DNA of 64,000 nt from positions 62,001 to 126,000 of the forward strand of contig NZ_JAACJR010000010.1 in assembly GCF_009939225.1 (NCBI RefSeq), read 5' to 3'. Shown in pieces: positions 1 through 8,698 of the stretch; position 1 is the stretch's first letter; every line of letters starts with the position of its first letter. Below the pieces are notes generated by a model, which worked only from the letters and a program-made list of their open reading frames with translations, was not told the origin of the DNA and did no database searches. The DNA is from Sediminibacterium soli. GTDB lineage: Bacteria > Bacteroidota > Bacteroidia > Chitinophagales > Chitinophagaceae. Both the position numbers and the translations under genes were made by a program.

Positions 1-347
1 CGTTTACGGGGTTGCTATTAGCCGGCTTGTGTATTATCGGCGCTGCATTATCACCCGGTAATATGGGTTGCATTGCATTCTTGTCGGCAGGATTATTTTT
101 CAAGGATTTTACATTGCCTGTATCGTGGACTGTATCGGCAGATATCGGCGGCAAACATGCAGGCGCTATAACAGGGAGCATGCATATGTTTGGTCAGATC
201 GGTTCAACCTTAATGTCGTTGGGGTTTGGTTATGTTGTACAGGAAACCGGGAACTGGAATCTTCCTATGATCGGTATTGGAATACTGGTATTATGCAGCG
301 GATTGTTGTGGCTTTGTATTGACGCCACGAAAAGCATAGAGGAGTGA
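1..347 (+). CDS. MFS transporter, C-terminal fragment (5' end outside window)
   Basis: The reading frame is open from position 3, so the gene begins upstream of the window and only the last 114 or so residues are seen. They form about three hydrophobic helices separated by short loops. The segment with SADIGGKHAGAITG followed by a Gly-rich helix resembles the last helices of the anion:cation symporter branch of the major facilitator superfamily (hexuronate/glucarate transporter-like). This is an inner-membrane protein; the substrate cannot be told from the fragment. The internal TTG at 12 is not the true start. The gene ends just before a long AT-rich inverted repeat and faces queA. Confidence 0.75.
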   Translation, partial: FTGLLLAGLCIIGAALSPGNMGCIAFLSAGLFFKDFTLPVSWTVSADIGGKHAGAITGSMHMFGQIGSTLMSLGFGYVVQETGNWNLPMIGIGILVLCSGLLWLCIDATKSIEE

Positions 348-350
348 GAT

Positions 351-426
351 AATTAATAATTAACAATTAGTAATTAATAATTAGGTGTGACTTCAATTAT
401 TAATTACTAATTGTTAATTATTAATT
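351..426. repeat. Perfect 32-bp AT-rich inverted repeat, 12-nt loop (likely bidirectional terminator)
   Basis: Left arm 351-382 and right arm 395-426 are exact reverse complements, with the 12-nt loop 383-394. Each arm itself carries the 11-mer aattaataatt twice (351-361 and 372-382 in the left arm). It fills the gap between the convergent MFS gene and queA, so it can terminate both transcripts. The arms contain only A and T apart from one C/G position each, unlike a normal GC-rich intrinsic terminator. Confidence 0.85.
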
Positions 427-429
427 CCC

Positions 430-1479
430 CTACAGTATCAGTAATGCATCACCATAACTAAAGAACCTGTATTTGTCCTTAATAGCTTTTTTGTACGCTT
501 CCATGGCGAGATCATAGCCGGCGAATGCGCAGGTCATGATCAGCAGGCTGGTCTTTGGCAGATGGAAATTGGTAACCAGGCTGTCGGCTACATTGAAATT
601 ATACGGTGGGTGGATAAAATGGTTGGTCCATCCCTCGCTGGGCTTCAGCAGTTTTTGTGCGGTGAAGCTGCTTTCCATTGCGCGCATGGTGGTGGTGCCA
701 ACGGAGCAGATGCGGTGCCCTGTTTCTTTCGCTTTGTTCACGATATCGCAGGCCTGTTTATCGATCGCATAATATTCCGCATCCATTTTGTGTTTGCTGA
801 GGTCCTCCACTTCGATGGGGCGGAAGGTACCGAGACCGGTGTGCAGCGTAACTTCTGCAAAACGGATACCCTGTATCTCGCAGCGTTTGATCAGTTCGCG
901 GCTGAAATGCAGACCCGCCGTGGGCGCGGCTACCGCACCTTCGTATTTTGCGTAAACGGTCTGGTAACGCTCTTTGTCTTCATCGTCGGGTTTGCGCTTG
1001 ATGTATTTGGGAAGCGGTGTTTCTCCCAGATGCTCCAGCATTTTTTTGAAACTTTCATCATCTTCCTCCCAGAGAAAACGGATGGTACGCCCGCGGCTGG
1101 TGGTATTATCGATCACTTCGGCCACCAGTTCTTCGTTCTCTCCAAAATATAATTTGTTGCCCACACGGATCTTTCTTGCGGGATCAACGATCACATCCCA
1201 AAGCCGGTTGGGTTTGTTCAGTTCCCTGAGCAGGAATACTTCGATCTTGGCGCCGGTCTTCTCCTTGCGGCCGTACATCCTTGCGGGGAATACCTTGGTG
1301 TTGTTTACGACAAAAACATCTTTGTCGTCAAAATACTCGAGAATGTCGCGGAAATGCTTGTTCTCCATGTGTCCGCTCTTACGGTCAACCACCATCATGC
1401 GACTGTCTTCGCGTTTCTTGGTCGGGTTCTGTGCAATCAGGTTGAGCGGAAGGTCAAACTTGAACTGGGATAATTTCAT
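430..1479 (-). CDS. queA: S-adenosylmethionine:tRNA ribosyltransferase-isomerase QueA
   Basis: A 349-residue protein of normal length for QueA. It transfers and isomerises the ribosyl group of SAM onto 7-aminomethyl-7-deazaguanine in tRNA, giving epoxyqueuosine at the wobble position of GUN anticodons, in the cytosol. Family hallmarks visible are the N-terminal [10 protein letters not shown] segment (Asp-Leu-Pro-type start of the family), [30 protein letters not shown] and the C-terminal [13 protein letters not shown] block. The ATG at 1479 is the only start that gives the canonical N-terminus. It is transcribed leftward from a probable promoter at 1591-1621 and appears monocistronic. Confidence 0.97.
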   Translation of the reverse strand: MKLSQFKFDLPLNLIAQNPTKKREDSRMMVVDRKSGHMENKHFRDILEYFDDKDVFVVNNTKVFPARMYGRKEKTGAKIEVFLLRELNKPNRLWDVIVDPARKIRVGNKLYFGENEELVAEVIDNTTSRGRTIRFLWEEDDESFKKMLEHLGETPLPKYIKRKPDDEDKERYQTVYAKYEGAVAAPTAGLHFSRELIKRCEIQGIRFAEVTLHTGLGTFRPIEVEDLSKHKMDAEYYAIDKQACDIVNKAKETGHRICSVGTTTMRAMESSFTAQKLLKPSEGWTNHFIHPPYNFNVADSLVTNFHLPKTSLLIMTCAFAGYDLAMEAYKKAIKDKYRFFSYGDALLIL

Positions 1480-1590
1480 GTGTCTAATCCTGTTTTAAAG
1501 ATGATAGCCACATTAAGTCCGTCGTACCCCGTCAAAAAAACGGGATAAAAATCGACTGGCTTCATGTTACGGCATGAATTTAGAAGTCGG

Positions 1591-1621
1591 CAAAGGTACA
1601 ATAACATAGGTAATCAACCAA
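1591..1621 (-). promoter_or_regulatory. Putative Bacteroidota-type promoter for queA
   Basis: Read on the minus strand this is TTG (1619-1621), 20 nt, then TACCTTTG (1591-1598), an exact match to the -7 consensus TAnnTTTG. It would give a leader of about 105 nt before the queA ATG at 1479. This is a motif match only. Confidence 0.4.
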
Positions 1622-1652
1622 TTTATATTGATTATCAACTGTTAACGGACTG

Positions 1653-3371
1653 TCAAACAGCCATGCGGGGAATGGAGTCGATCAACCGGCGCGTATAGGC
1701 GGTTTTTGGGTTGCGATACAGTTCTTCCGCTTCGCCGATCTCTTCGATCCTGCCCCTGTTCATCACCATGATCCTGTCGCTGATATACCGTACCACCGAA
1801 AGATCGTGTGAAATAAAAATCGCGGTGAACCCGAATTCTTTTTTCAGGTCGTTCAGCAGATTGAGCACCTGCGCCTGTACGCTTACATCCAGTGCCGATA
1901 CGCTTTCATCGCATACCACAAATGAAGGCTCCAATGCCAATGCCCTTGCGATAACGATCCGCTGTCTCTGCCCGCCGCTGAATTCATGCGGGTAACGGTG
2001 GTAATGTGCGGCGGCAAGTCCGACTTTTTCCAGCAGTTCGATCGTTTTTTCCTTTCTTGCTTTTGCGGTGTGGGCTATCCGGTGCACCAGCAAGGGCTCC
2101 GCTATGGCATCGCCTATGGATATCCTCGGGTTCAGCGAAGCATAAGGATCCTGGAAAACAACCTGCATGTCTTTCCGCAATAACTGCATTTCCCTTGCAG
2201 AGCAGCGAAGCAGGTCCTTTCCCCGATATTCCAGCTTACCGGCGGTTGGTTCTGTCAGCCGCAGTATAGCCCGGCCAAGTGTGCTTTTGCCGCAACCGGA
2301 TTCGCCCACCAGTCCCAGTGTTTCGCCTTCCCGTACGGTAAAACTGACACCGTCTACGGCATGTATATAGGTTTTCGGATTGCCCAGCCAGTTCCTTGTA
2401 GCGGGGAAGGATACTTTCAGATCGGTAACAGCAAGCAGGGTATCCGCAGACCGCGTTGCACCGTCATGTATTTTTTGCGGGTGAACCGAAGCGTTTTTTT
2501 CACTGGTGCTGCCATCCGCATCCGTTTCCATAAAATCTGCCACAACGGGCAATCGCTCACCCCTGGTGTGCAATGCCGGGCGGCAGGCGAGCAGGGCTTT
2601 TGTATAAGGGTGCTGCGGCGAACGGAAGAGACTGTCTGTTGCCGCCTGCTCCACAATGGCTCCTTTGTACATAACGGCCACCCTGTCTGCGATCTCGGCC
2701 ACCACGCTGAGGTCATGCGTGATAAAAATTACACCCATATCGTTCTGCTGCTGCAATTCCTTGATCAGCTGCAGTATGTTTTTCTGCACGGTAACATCCA
2801 GCGCGGTGGTGGGCTCATCGCAGATCAGCAGCGAGGGTTCGCAGCTCATGGCCATGGCAATCATCACGCGCTGTTTTTGTCCGCCGCTTAACTGGTGCGG
2901 GTACCTGTCAAACAGCAGCACCGGGTCGGGCAGTTGTACGCGTTCGAACAGCGCCAGCGTTTGTTGTCTGGCGGCGGCGGCCGATAACCGGTTATGGCAG
3001 CGGATGGCTTCGGCTACCTGGAACCCGCAGGTGAGCACGGGGTTTAAAGAGGTCATGGGCTCCTGGAAGATCATGGCGATCTTTTGGCCGCGTAAGGAAG
3101 CCAGTTCTTCCTCCGGCAACTGCAGCAGGCTATGGTTTTGCCCGTTATTGTTGAACAATATCCTGCCCGACGTGTAAACGGCGGGTGGTGAGGGCAAGAG
3201 CTGCAGTACAGACAGCGAGGTGACCGATTTACCCGAGCCCGATTCGCCTACGATCGCCAGGATCTCGCCCCGGTTTACAGATATGGTAATATTGCTTAAT
3301 GCGTTTGCCGTTCCGCCGGGTGTGATGAAAGCAACGGACAAATCCTCTATTTTCAACAAGGGATCGGGCAT
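1653..3371 (-). CDS. Oligopeptide-type ABC transporter, ATP-binding protein with two NBDs (DppD-DppF fusion)
   Basis: About 572 residues containing two complete ATPase modules. The first has Walker A GESGSGKS, signature LSGGQKQR and Walker B LLICDEPTTALD. The second (about residue 310 onward) has Walker A GESGCGKS, signature FSGGQRQR and a Walker B region ending VVCDESVSALD. Each is followed by the oligopeptide-type C-terminal extension (HPYTKALL, AYTRRLI). This is the fused DppD/DppF (YejF-like) form that energises a dipeptide/oligopeptide ABC importer at the inner membrane. No permease or binding-protein gene is adjacent, so the partners are encoded elsewhere. I chose the ATG at 3371 (MPDPLLKIEDLSV) over an upstream TTG at 3392, because the core fold starts immediately after it. 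Confidence 0.9.
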   Translation of the reverse strand: MPDPLLKIEDLSVAFITPGGTANALSNITISVNRGEILAIVGESGSGKSVTSLSVLQLLPSPPAVYTSGRILFNNNGQNHSLLQLPEEELASLRGQKIAMIFQEPMTSLNPVLTCGFQVAEAIRCHNRLSAAAARQQTLALFERVQLPDPVLLFDRYPHQLSGGQKQRVMIAMAMSCEPSLLICDEPTTALDVTVQKNILQLIKELQQQNDMGVIFITHDLSVVAEIADRVAVMYKGAIVEQAATDSLFRSPQHPYTKALLACRPALHTRGERLPVVADFMETDADGSTSEKNASVHPQKIHDGATRSADTLLAVTDLKVSFPATRNWLGNPKTYIHAVDGVSFTVREGETLGLVGESGCGKSTLGRAILRLTEPTAGKLEYRGKDLLRCSAREMQLLRKDMQVVFQDPYASLNPRISIGDAIAEPLLVHRIAHTAKARKEKTIELLEKVGLAAAHYHRYPHEFSGGQRQRIVIARALALEPSFVVCDESVSALDVSVQAQVLNLLNDLKKEFGFTAIFISHDLSVVRYISDRIMVMNRGRIEEIGEAEELYRNPKTAYTRRLIDSIPRMAV

Positions 3372-3450
3372 GGGTAAATATACTGGATGCAATGATCAAC
3401 CATTTCAAAATTTCCCAATTTCAGGGGCCCAAAATGTTATCCTTGTCTTG

Positions 3451-3484
3451 TTTGCCGTAGTTTTGCGCACAATTGTTAGTTTTT
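3451..3484 (+). promoter_or_regulatory. Putative Bacteroidota-type promoter for the ccmC-ccmD pair
   Basis: TTTG (3451-3454) is followed after 22 nt by TAGTTTTG (3477-3484), an exact TAnnTTTG match. It sits 28 nt before the ccmC start. The spacer is slightly longer than ideal. Confidence 0.35.
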
Positions 3485-3512
3485 GTGCGGGTGATCATTT
3501 AAAACTCAGATC

Positions 3513-4196
3513 ATGATTCGGCAATCCTGGTGGAAAATACTGGCTTCTGTATTGCTTGTATATGTTTGTTCTTATGGCTTTATCGTGCAGATACCTTCTC
3601 CGCCGGGCGTTCCGCTGAAAGAAACCATCCGCAACCTCTTCTTTCATGTACCGATGTGGATAGCGATGATGGTATGTTTTACCGTGTCTGTGGTATATGC
3701 GATCAGGTACCTGCGCAGCCAGTCCTATAAAGACGAGATCTATTCCACCGAATTTGTCCGTACGGGTACGGTGCTGGGCATACTGGGTTTGCTTACGGGA
3801 ATGATATGGGCCAATTACCAATGGGGCAAGGCCTGGACCGGCGATGCCAAACTCAACGGCACAGCCATCGCGCTGCTGATCTATTTTGCCTATTTCGTTT
3901 TGAAAGGAAGCCTGCAGGACGAAGTAAAGCAGGCCAGGATCGGATCGGTGTATAACATCTTCGCGTATTTTATGCTCTTTCCCTGTATCTGGATCTTGCC
4001 CCGCCTGGTGGAAAGCCTGCATCCGGGCGGAATGGGTAACGAGGGCAACCCGGGACTGAATCCGAAAGACACTTCCAACCCGATGCGTTTGGTGATGTAC
4101 CCAGCCTTTATCGGGTGGACTTTATTAAGCGTATGGATCAGCACACTGCGTATCCGTGTGCGTATACTTCAGCAAAAAAGACTGTCACATGAATAA
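3513..4196 (+). CDS. ccmC: Heme exporter / cytochrome c biogenesis protein, CcmC/CcsA family
   Basis: A 227-residue polytopic membrane protein with about six hydrophobic helices. It presents heme at the outer face of the inner membrane for cytochrome c maturation. The Trp-rich loop GMIWANYQWGKAWTGDAKLN corresponds to the WWD heme-binding domain of the CcmC/CcsA family. Flanking histidines in FFHVPMW (residue about 45) and SLHPGG (residue about 169) are in the positions of the axial heme ligands. It is followed, with an 8-nt overlap, by a CcmD-like small protein, a usual neighbour. The matching ccmB gene lies apart, at 7401-8060 on the other strand. Confidence 0.9.
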   Translation: MIRQSWWKILASVLLVYVCSYGFIVQIPSPPGVPLKETIRNLFFHVPMWIAMMVCFTVSVVYAIRYLRSQSYKDEIYSTEFVRTGTVLGILGLLTGMIWANYQWGKAWTGDAKLNGTAIALLIYFAYFVLKGSLQDEVKQARIGSVYNIFAYFMLFPCIWILPRLVESLHPGGMGNEGNPGLNPKDTSNPMRLVMYPAFIGWTLLSVWISTLRIRVRILQQKRLSHE

Positions 4197-4401
4197 GTTG
4201 AAAAAACTGGCTGCACTCATCCTGTTGTCTGTGATGAGCATTGCCGCCTATGCACAAACCGATAACGACAACGCCGATATCATGCGCAGCAACGGCAAGA
4301 TATACGTGGTGGTGGCCGTAGTGCTCGTCATACTTGCCGGGTTACTGTTGTATGTAGTCAGTCTCGACAGGAAAATATCCCGGCTCGAGAAAAACAAGTA
4401 A
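4189..4401 (+). CDS. CcmD family small membrane protein
   Basis: A 70-residue protein starting at the ATG at 4189, overlapping the ccmC stop by 8 nt. It has an N-terminal hydrophobic segment ending SIAAYAQ that looks like a cleavable signal peptide, a short acidic linker rich in Asp/Asn, one strong transmembrane helix (about residues 38-58), and a charged tail (DRKISRLEKNK). This layout and position fit the Bacteroidota CcmD family proteins that associate with the heme-handling Ccm membrane complex. The size and context support the call more than any catalytic motif does. Confidence 0.75.
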   Translation: MNKLKKLAALILLSVMSIAAYAQTDNDNADIMRSNGKIYVVVAVVLVILAGLLLYVVSLDRKISRLEKNK

Positions 4402-4464
4402 CCCAGACCGCGGCGCCTGTCTGGGGCCGGTGATCCTGTAAAAACTTTTTTAAAACGATAGCTC

Positions 4465-5886
4465 ATGTCAAGTCAACAACCCTACAGCTTTTTTCACAGT
4501 GTAGAAAAGAGTTTTGATAAGGCTGCCCAGTTCACCAAATGGGAAAAAGGACTGCTGGAACAGATCAAAGCCTGCAACAGCATCTACAGTATGCGTTTCC
4601 CGGTGAAAATGGACGACGGCCGTATCGAAGTAATCGAGGCATACCGTGTACAGCATTCACAGCATAAAACACCGTGTAAAGGCGGTATCCGTTTCAGTAA
4701 TGAAGTGAACCAGGATGAAGTGATGGCCCTCGCCGCACTGATGACCTACAAATGCGCCATCGTGAATGTGCCGTTTGGCGGAGGTAAAGGCGGTATCAGG
4801 ATCAACCCGCGTTCGTTCAGTGCCTACGAACTGGAGAAGATCACACGCCGCTATACCAGCGAACTGGTAAAAAAGAATTTTATCGGACCCGGTATCGATG
4901 TGCCGGCGCCGGATTATGGCACCGGTGAAAGAGAGATGGCCTGGATCGTAGACACCTACCAATCGCTGAAACCCGGTGAGATTGATGCTGCCGGTTGTGT
5001 CACCGGTAAGCCGGTTTCACAGGGTGGCGTGCGTGGCCGCAAGGAAGCAACCGGTCTCGGTGTTTTCTTTGGCATCCGCGAAGTGTGCAGTATGCCTGAG
5101 GTAATGCAAAGACTCGGACTGACCATAGGAGTGGAAGGTAAACGCGTGATCGTTCAGGGACTTGGCAATGTGGGTTACCACAGCGCCAAATTCTTCCGCG
5201 AGCATGGATCGAAGATCATAGCCATTGCAGAATACGAAGGCGCTATTTATAATGAAGCCGGTCTGAACGAAGAGGAAGTGTTCCAGCACAGAAAAGCCAC
5301 CGGCTCTATTCTGAATTTCCCCGGTGCCACCAATCTTGCGAAAAGCACGGATGCACTGGAAACAGAATGTGATATCCTGATCCCGGCGGCACTGGAGAAT
5401 GTGATCAATGGTGAGAACGCGCCAAGGGTGAAAGCAAAGATCATCGGCGAAGCCGCCAATGGTCCGCTGACACCCGAGGCAGATGAAGTGTTTGCTTCAA
5501 AAGGTATCCTTGTGGTGCCCGATATGTACCTCAATGCCGGCGGTGTAACGGTTTCTTATTTTGAGTGGCTGAAGAACCTGAGCCATGTGCGTTACGGCCG
5601 TATGGAAAAAAGATTCACAGAGAACCTGAACACGCATATCCTGGACCAGATCGAAGGACTGACCGGCAAATCGGTATCGGACAGTGAGCGTAAGTTCATC
5701 AAACACGGTCCGGAAGAAGTGGATCTTGTACACAGCGGTCTTGAAGAAACCATGATCACCGCCACCCGCGAAATCATGGAAATCTGGAAAGCCAACCCCG
5801 CCATCCCCGATATGAGAACCGCCGCCTATGTGTGCGCGATCAATAAAGTGGGAACATCGTATACAGAACTGGGAATATTCCCATAA
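4465..5886 (+). CDS. Glu/Leu/Phe/Val family amino-acid dehydrogenase (probable glutamate dehydrogenase)
   Basis: A 473-residue cytosolic oxidoreductase that interconverts an amino acid (probably glutamate) and its 2-oxo acid plus ammonium with NAD(P). Visible motifs are the substrate-binding KGGIRFS (Lys72), [17 protein letters not shown] with the catalytic Lys at about 108, the Rossmann-type [14 protein letters not shown] for the cofactor (about residues 229-242), and [11 protein letters not shown]. Length and motifs are complete. It stands alone between the ccmD gene and a convergent gene at 5963, with a short 9-bp inverted repeat (5896-5904/5952-5960) between them. Glutamate versus branched-chain specificity cannot be decided by eye. 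Confidence 0.92.
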   Translation: MSSQQPYSFFHSVEKSFDKAAQFTKWEKGLLEQIKACNSIYSMRFPVKMDDGRIEVIEAYRVQHSQHKTPCKGGIRFSNEVNQDEVMALAALMTYKCAIVNVPFGGGKGGIRINPRSFSAYELEKITRRYTSELVKKNFIGPGIDVPAPDYGTGEREMAWIVDTYQSLKPGEIDAAGCVTGKPVSQGGVRGRKEATGLGVFFGIREVCSMPEVMQRLGLTIGVEGKRVIVQGLGNVGYHSAKFFREHGSKIIAIAEYEGAIYNEAGLNEEEVFQHRKATGSILNFPGATNLAKSTDALETECDILIPAALENVINGENAPRVKAKIIGEAANGPLTPEADEVFASKGILVVPDMYLNAGGVTVSYFEWLKNLSHVRYGRMEKRFTENLNTHILDQIEGLTGKSVSDSERKFIKHGPEEVDLVHSGLEETMITATREIMEIWKANPAIPDMRTAAYVCAINKVGTSYTELGIFP

Positions 5887-5962
5887 CGGCTGTCGAACAG
5901 AGAAGCAGGGAATATCGAAATATTGTCCGATCGGTATTTGGCAGTCCTTGTTTCTCTGTTTA

Positions 5963-6409
5963 TTATTCAGCCATCTCCGGGTATCCCGGAAATTCTTCTT
6001 CCATTTCCGCTTTGCCTTCTTTCAGGCTGAACACAAATACTTCCACGCCATTGGTAATGACGAGGTATTTTGTCTGCAGGCTGATGTTGTAATGCAGCGC
6101 CTGTCTGAGCACGGATTCGGTGATGGGTACGCTCATTTCCTTGCATTCGATCACCATCCAGGGGGTATTCCGGTGGTAGACAAGGATATCGAAACGTTTT
6201 CTGAGATCGCCGAGCGCTATTTCTTTTTCTATCGCGATCAGCGAGGCAGGGTATTGCCGCGTCTGCACCAGGTATTGCAATATGTTTTGCCGTACCCATT
6301 CTTCGGGTGTTAGGCGTACCCATTGTTTCCGGAAGGCATCAAAGATCTGCTCTTTATCATCCTTTTCCCGGATGCGGAAATCCTGCGTAGGGTAGCTGAT
6401 ACGGACCAT
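5963..6409 (-). CDS. Solitary HsdR N-terminal-like (PD-(D/E)xK nuclease fold) protein
   Basis: A 148-residue protein matching the type I restriction enzyme R-subunit N-terminal domain family. The nuclease-fold core is visible as EKEIALGDLRKRFDILVY (Asp of the motif) followed by MVIECKE (the ExK motif), then ITNGVEVFVFSLK, which is typical of HSDR_N domains. There is no helicase module, and no HsdM or HsdS gene nearby, so this is not a restriction system. Such stand-alone genes are widespread in Bacteroidota and their role is unknown. The start ATG at 6409 is divergent from the AMP nucleosidase gene. It may be a repair or nucleic-acid enzyme. Confidence 0.8.
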   Translation of the reverse strand: MVRISYPTQDFRIREKDDKEQIFDAFRKQWVRLTPEEWVRQNILQYLVQTRQYPASLIAIEKEIALGDLRKRFDILVYHRNTPWMVIECKEMSVPITESVLRQALHYNISLQTKYLVITNGVEVFVFSLKEGKAEMEEEFPGYPEMAE

Positions 6410-6492
6410 CGTTTGTTTATGGCTGCGATTTTTTGTATGTTAGCCAATTCATTTTTTCAAAGATACCGGTTGGTGTCTATCAAATTCAGCGT

Positions 6493-7263
6493 ATGAAGAC
6501 AAAAGAAGAGATCGTTAATAACTGGCTGCCGCGTTATACGGGGGAAAAGATCGAGAATTTCGGGAAGTATGTCCTGCTCACCAATTTCAGCAACTATGTG
6601 ACCATGTTTGCAGAGTGGCATAATGTGGAGATCGTAGGCGCCGACAGGCCCATGCAATGCGCTACTGCGGATGGTATTACGATTATCAATTTCGGTATGG
6701 GCAGCCCGGGCGCCGCTACGGTGATGGACCTGCTCACTGCCATAGAACCTGAAGCTGTATTGTTCCTGGGTAAATGCGGGGGGTTAAAGAAAAGAAATAA
6801 GATCGGCGATCTGATATTACCCATTGCCGCTATCAGGGGAGAAGGTACGTCCAACGACTATTTTCCGCCCGAAGTGCCTGCGATGCCCGCATTTGCACTG
6901 CAGAAAGCGATCTCCACAACGATACGCGACTATAAAGTGGATTACTGGACCGGAACGGTGTATACCACCAACCGCCGCGTATGGGAGCACGATGAAGCTT
7001 TCAAGGAATACCTGACCCGGGTAAGGGCTTACGCGATCGATATGGAAACCGCTACGATCTTTATGGTGGGTTTCTTCAACAAAATTCCCACCGGTGCCCT
7101 GCTGCTGGTGAGCGACCAGCCCATGATCCCCGATGGGGTGAAAACAGAGGAGAGCGACAAAAAAGTAACCGCCCAATACGTTGAAAACCATCTCAAAATC
7201 GGCATCGACTCACTCAAGCAACTGATCAACAAAGGGCAGACAGTAAGGCATTTGCGGTTTTAA
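6493..7263 (+). CDS. amn: AMP nucleosidase (phosphorylase superfamily)
   Basis: A 256-residue protein of the purine nucleoside phosphorylase/AMP nucleosidase superfamily, in the short form found in Bacteroidota. It hydrolyses AMP to adenine and ribose 5-phosphate in the cytosol. Visible features are INFGMGSPGAATVMDLL, VLFLGKCGGL, the purine/ribose-site segment YAIDMETATIF with the conserved Met-Glu pair, and LLLVSDQPMIPDGVKTEESD. The ATG at 6493 is chosen over an upstream ATG at 6433: it gives the family N-terminus MKTKEEIV, and the upstream extension has no family likeness. It ends at a large inverted repeat facing ccmB. Confidence 0.9.
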   Translation: MKTKEEIVNNWLPRYTGEKIENFGKYVLLTNFSNYVTMFAEWHNVEIVGADRPMQCATADGITIINFGMGSPGAATVMDLLTAIEPEAVLFLGKCGGLKKRNKIGDLILPIAAIRGEGTSNDYFPPEVPAMPAFALQKAISTTIRDYKVDYWTGTVYTTNRRVWEHDEAFKEYLTRVRAYAIDMETATIFMVGFFNKIPTGALLLVSDQPMIPDGVKTEESDKKVTAQYVENHLKIGIDSLKQLINKGQTVRHLRF

Positions 7264-7398
7264 TAATTTGAGAATTTGAAAACAGAGGTCAATGACAAAT
7301 GGTTGTATTGTTGAATGGCTGTATTGCCTACTGGCAATAGAACAATGTAACCATTTAACCAGATAACCATCCTCTTCCATTTTCAAATTCTCAAATTA
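7264..7398. repeat. Long nested inverted repeat: perfect 19-bp outer arms enclosing further hairpins
   Basis: Outer arms 7264-7282 and 7380-7398 are exact reverse complements (19 bp). The 97 nt between them fold further: aaatggtt pairs with aaccattt, the next segment tggttgtattgtt nearly pairs with aacaatgtaacca, and attgcc/ggcaat form a perfect hairpin around a 4-nt loop near the centre. The whole gap between the convergent amn and ccmB genes is thus one imperfect cruciform of about 135 nt. It may be a bidirectional terminator or a palindromic mobile-type element. Confidence 0.8.
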
Positions 7399-7400
7399 CC

Positions 7401-8060
7401 CTAGTCCTTCCACAAAAAAGGGAACAGAATAATTGCGAGGGTAACCACCAGCACGTCGAGACCTGCAAGCAGGCATACCATCTGCCACCAGCCAGACTGG
7501 ATAACGGCGGAGAAGGAACTGCCGGATATCTTCATCAGGAGAAGCAGTTGCGGTATGATGATCGGAAAGCCCATAATGGCCACCAGCGCCGAGGATTGCT
7601 GTGCTTTGCCGGCGATGGCGGCAAGAAACGTAAAGACCAGGCTGAGGCTAAGTCCGCCAAGACAGGTTACAAAAAGAAAGCGCCAGGCATTTTCCAGCGG
7701 GTTGCCGAGAAAGATGGTGAAGAGCAGCAGACTTAACAGGCTCATCACGATCATCAGAAGCATATTGAAGACAAGCTTGGCGATCACAAAATCGCGGGCG
7801 CTGGTAATAGAATAGAAATAGAGCATGCGGCCGCGGTTCTCGGCAAGAAAACTTTTGGCCACGGCATTTACGCAAACAAACAGCTGAATCACCCAGAACA
7901 GGGCGTTCCATACTTTTTCATCCGGTTCGCCCATGGCCAGGTATACCACAAAAGTGGTGGATGCTATGTACAGCAATATGCCATATAAAGTGTACTGCTG
8001 CCGGGTTTCGAGCAGCAGGTCTTTTTGTACCAGGGCCAGTATGCGGTTCTTAGTTTTCAT
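7401..8060 (-). CDS. ccmB: Heme exporter protein B (CcmB), ABC-type membrane subunit
   Basis: A 219-residue inner-membrane protein with six predicted hydrophobic helices. Its N-terminal [20 protein letters not shown] is the typical cytosolic start of CcmB, and the loop [18 protein letters not shown] is a CcmB hallmark. It works with the CcmA ATPase in heme export for cytochrome c maturation. The ATG at 8060 overlaps the end of tdk by 11 nt, so the two are co-transcribed and translationally coupled. A longer open frame upstream of 8060 merely runs antisense-free through tdk in another frame and is not the start. ccmA is not in the window. Confidence 0.9.
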   Translation of the reverse strand: MKTKNRILALVQKDLLLETRQQYTLYGILLYIASTTFVVYLAMGEPDEKVWNALFWVIQLFVCVNAVAKSFLAENRGRMLYFYSITSARDFVIAKLVFNMLLMIVMSLLSLLLFTIFLGNPLENAWRFLFVTCLGGLSLSLVFTFLAAIAGKAQQSSALVAIMGFPIIIPQLLLLMKISGSSFSAVIQSGWWQMVCLLAGLDVLVVTLAIILFPFLWKD

Positions 8061-8616
8061 GGGCGCATTTACGGCAGCGGGGTTCGTAGGTTTCTTTTTC
8101 GCCCAGCAATACCTGGCCGGTTTGGTCGGTTTTCCGGAAAGAAACATTCGCAATATTTCCACAACGCACACAAATGGCATGCAGTTTGGTAATGTAGTCG
8201 GCAATGGAAAGCAGGTTTGGCATCTGGCCAAACGGCTTACCTAAATAATCCATATCAAGTCCTGCAACTATGACCCTGGTACCTCTTAAAGCAAGCGTTT
8301 CGCACACATGTACGATCTCGGCATCGAAGAACTGTGCTTCATCTATGCCCACCACATTCACCCCTTCGGCCATCAGCAGTATGGTCTGTGAATTATCGAT
8401 AGGCGTTGATTGTATGGAATTGGCGTCATGACTTACCACCTGGGTCTCATCATACCGTATATCTATCGAGGGCTTGAAAATCTCGGTTTTCAGGTTCGCG
8501 ATCTTGGCTCTTTTCAGCCTGCGTATCAGTTCTTCGGTCTTGCCGCTGAACATGCTTCCGCAGATAACCTCGATCCAGCCACGCTTTTCACCGGTAATAT
8601 GGGGCTCTATAAACAT
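8050..8616 (-). CDS. tdk: Thymidine kinase (type II, zinc-binding)
   Basis: A 188-residue cytosolic enzyme that phosphorylates thymidine in the salvage pathway, of standard length. The P-loop GSMFSGKT is at residues 20-27, the catalytic Glu is in [10 protein letters not shown], the lasso/zinc domain has paired CVRC and CRKC motifs, and [12 protein letters not shown] is conserved. The ATG at 8616 is directly upstream of the family N-terminus. The downstream ccmB gene overlaps by 11 nt. A minus-strand TACATTTG at 8682-8689 is a possible -7 box about 60 nt upstream of the start. Confidence 0.96.
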   Translation of the reverse strand: MFIEPHITGEKRGWIEVICGSMFSGKTEELIRRLKRAKIANLKTEIFKPSIDIRYDETQVVSHDANSIQSTPIDNSQTILLMAEGVNVVGIDEAQFFDAEIVHVCETLALRGTRVIVAGLDMDYLGKPFGQMPNLLSIADYITKLHAICVRCGNIANVSFRKTDQTGQVLLGEKETYEPRCRKCAHEN

Positions 8617-8681
8617 CTGTTAATACTAAAATGTCCAAAAAAACGTTTAGTAACTTTAATAAGTCCTTTTATTGTCAACCT

Positions 8682-8689
8682 CAAATGTA
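8682..8689 (-). promoter_or_regulatory. Putative -7 element for tdk-ccmB
   Basis: On the minus strand the sequence is TACATTTG, an exact TAnnTTTG match, in the gap between tdk and the divergent gene at 8699. I see no convincing -33 TTG at the right spacing, so this is weak. Confidence 0.25.
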
Positions 8690-8698
8690 TTACATCCG

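Noticed and set aside
5896-5960. Terminator between the dehydrogenase and the HsdR-N-like gene
   Set aside because: A 9-bp inverted repeat with a 47-nt loop is too weak to report as a terminator on its own.
5963-6409. A type I restriction-modification system
   Set aside because: Only an HsdR N-terminal-like domain exists; no helicase, HsdM or HsdS.
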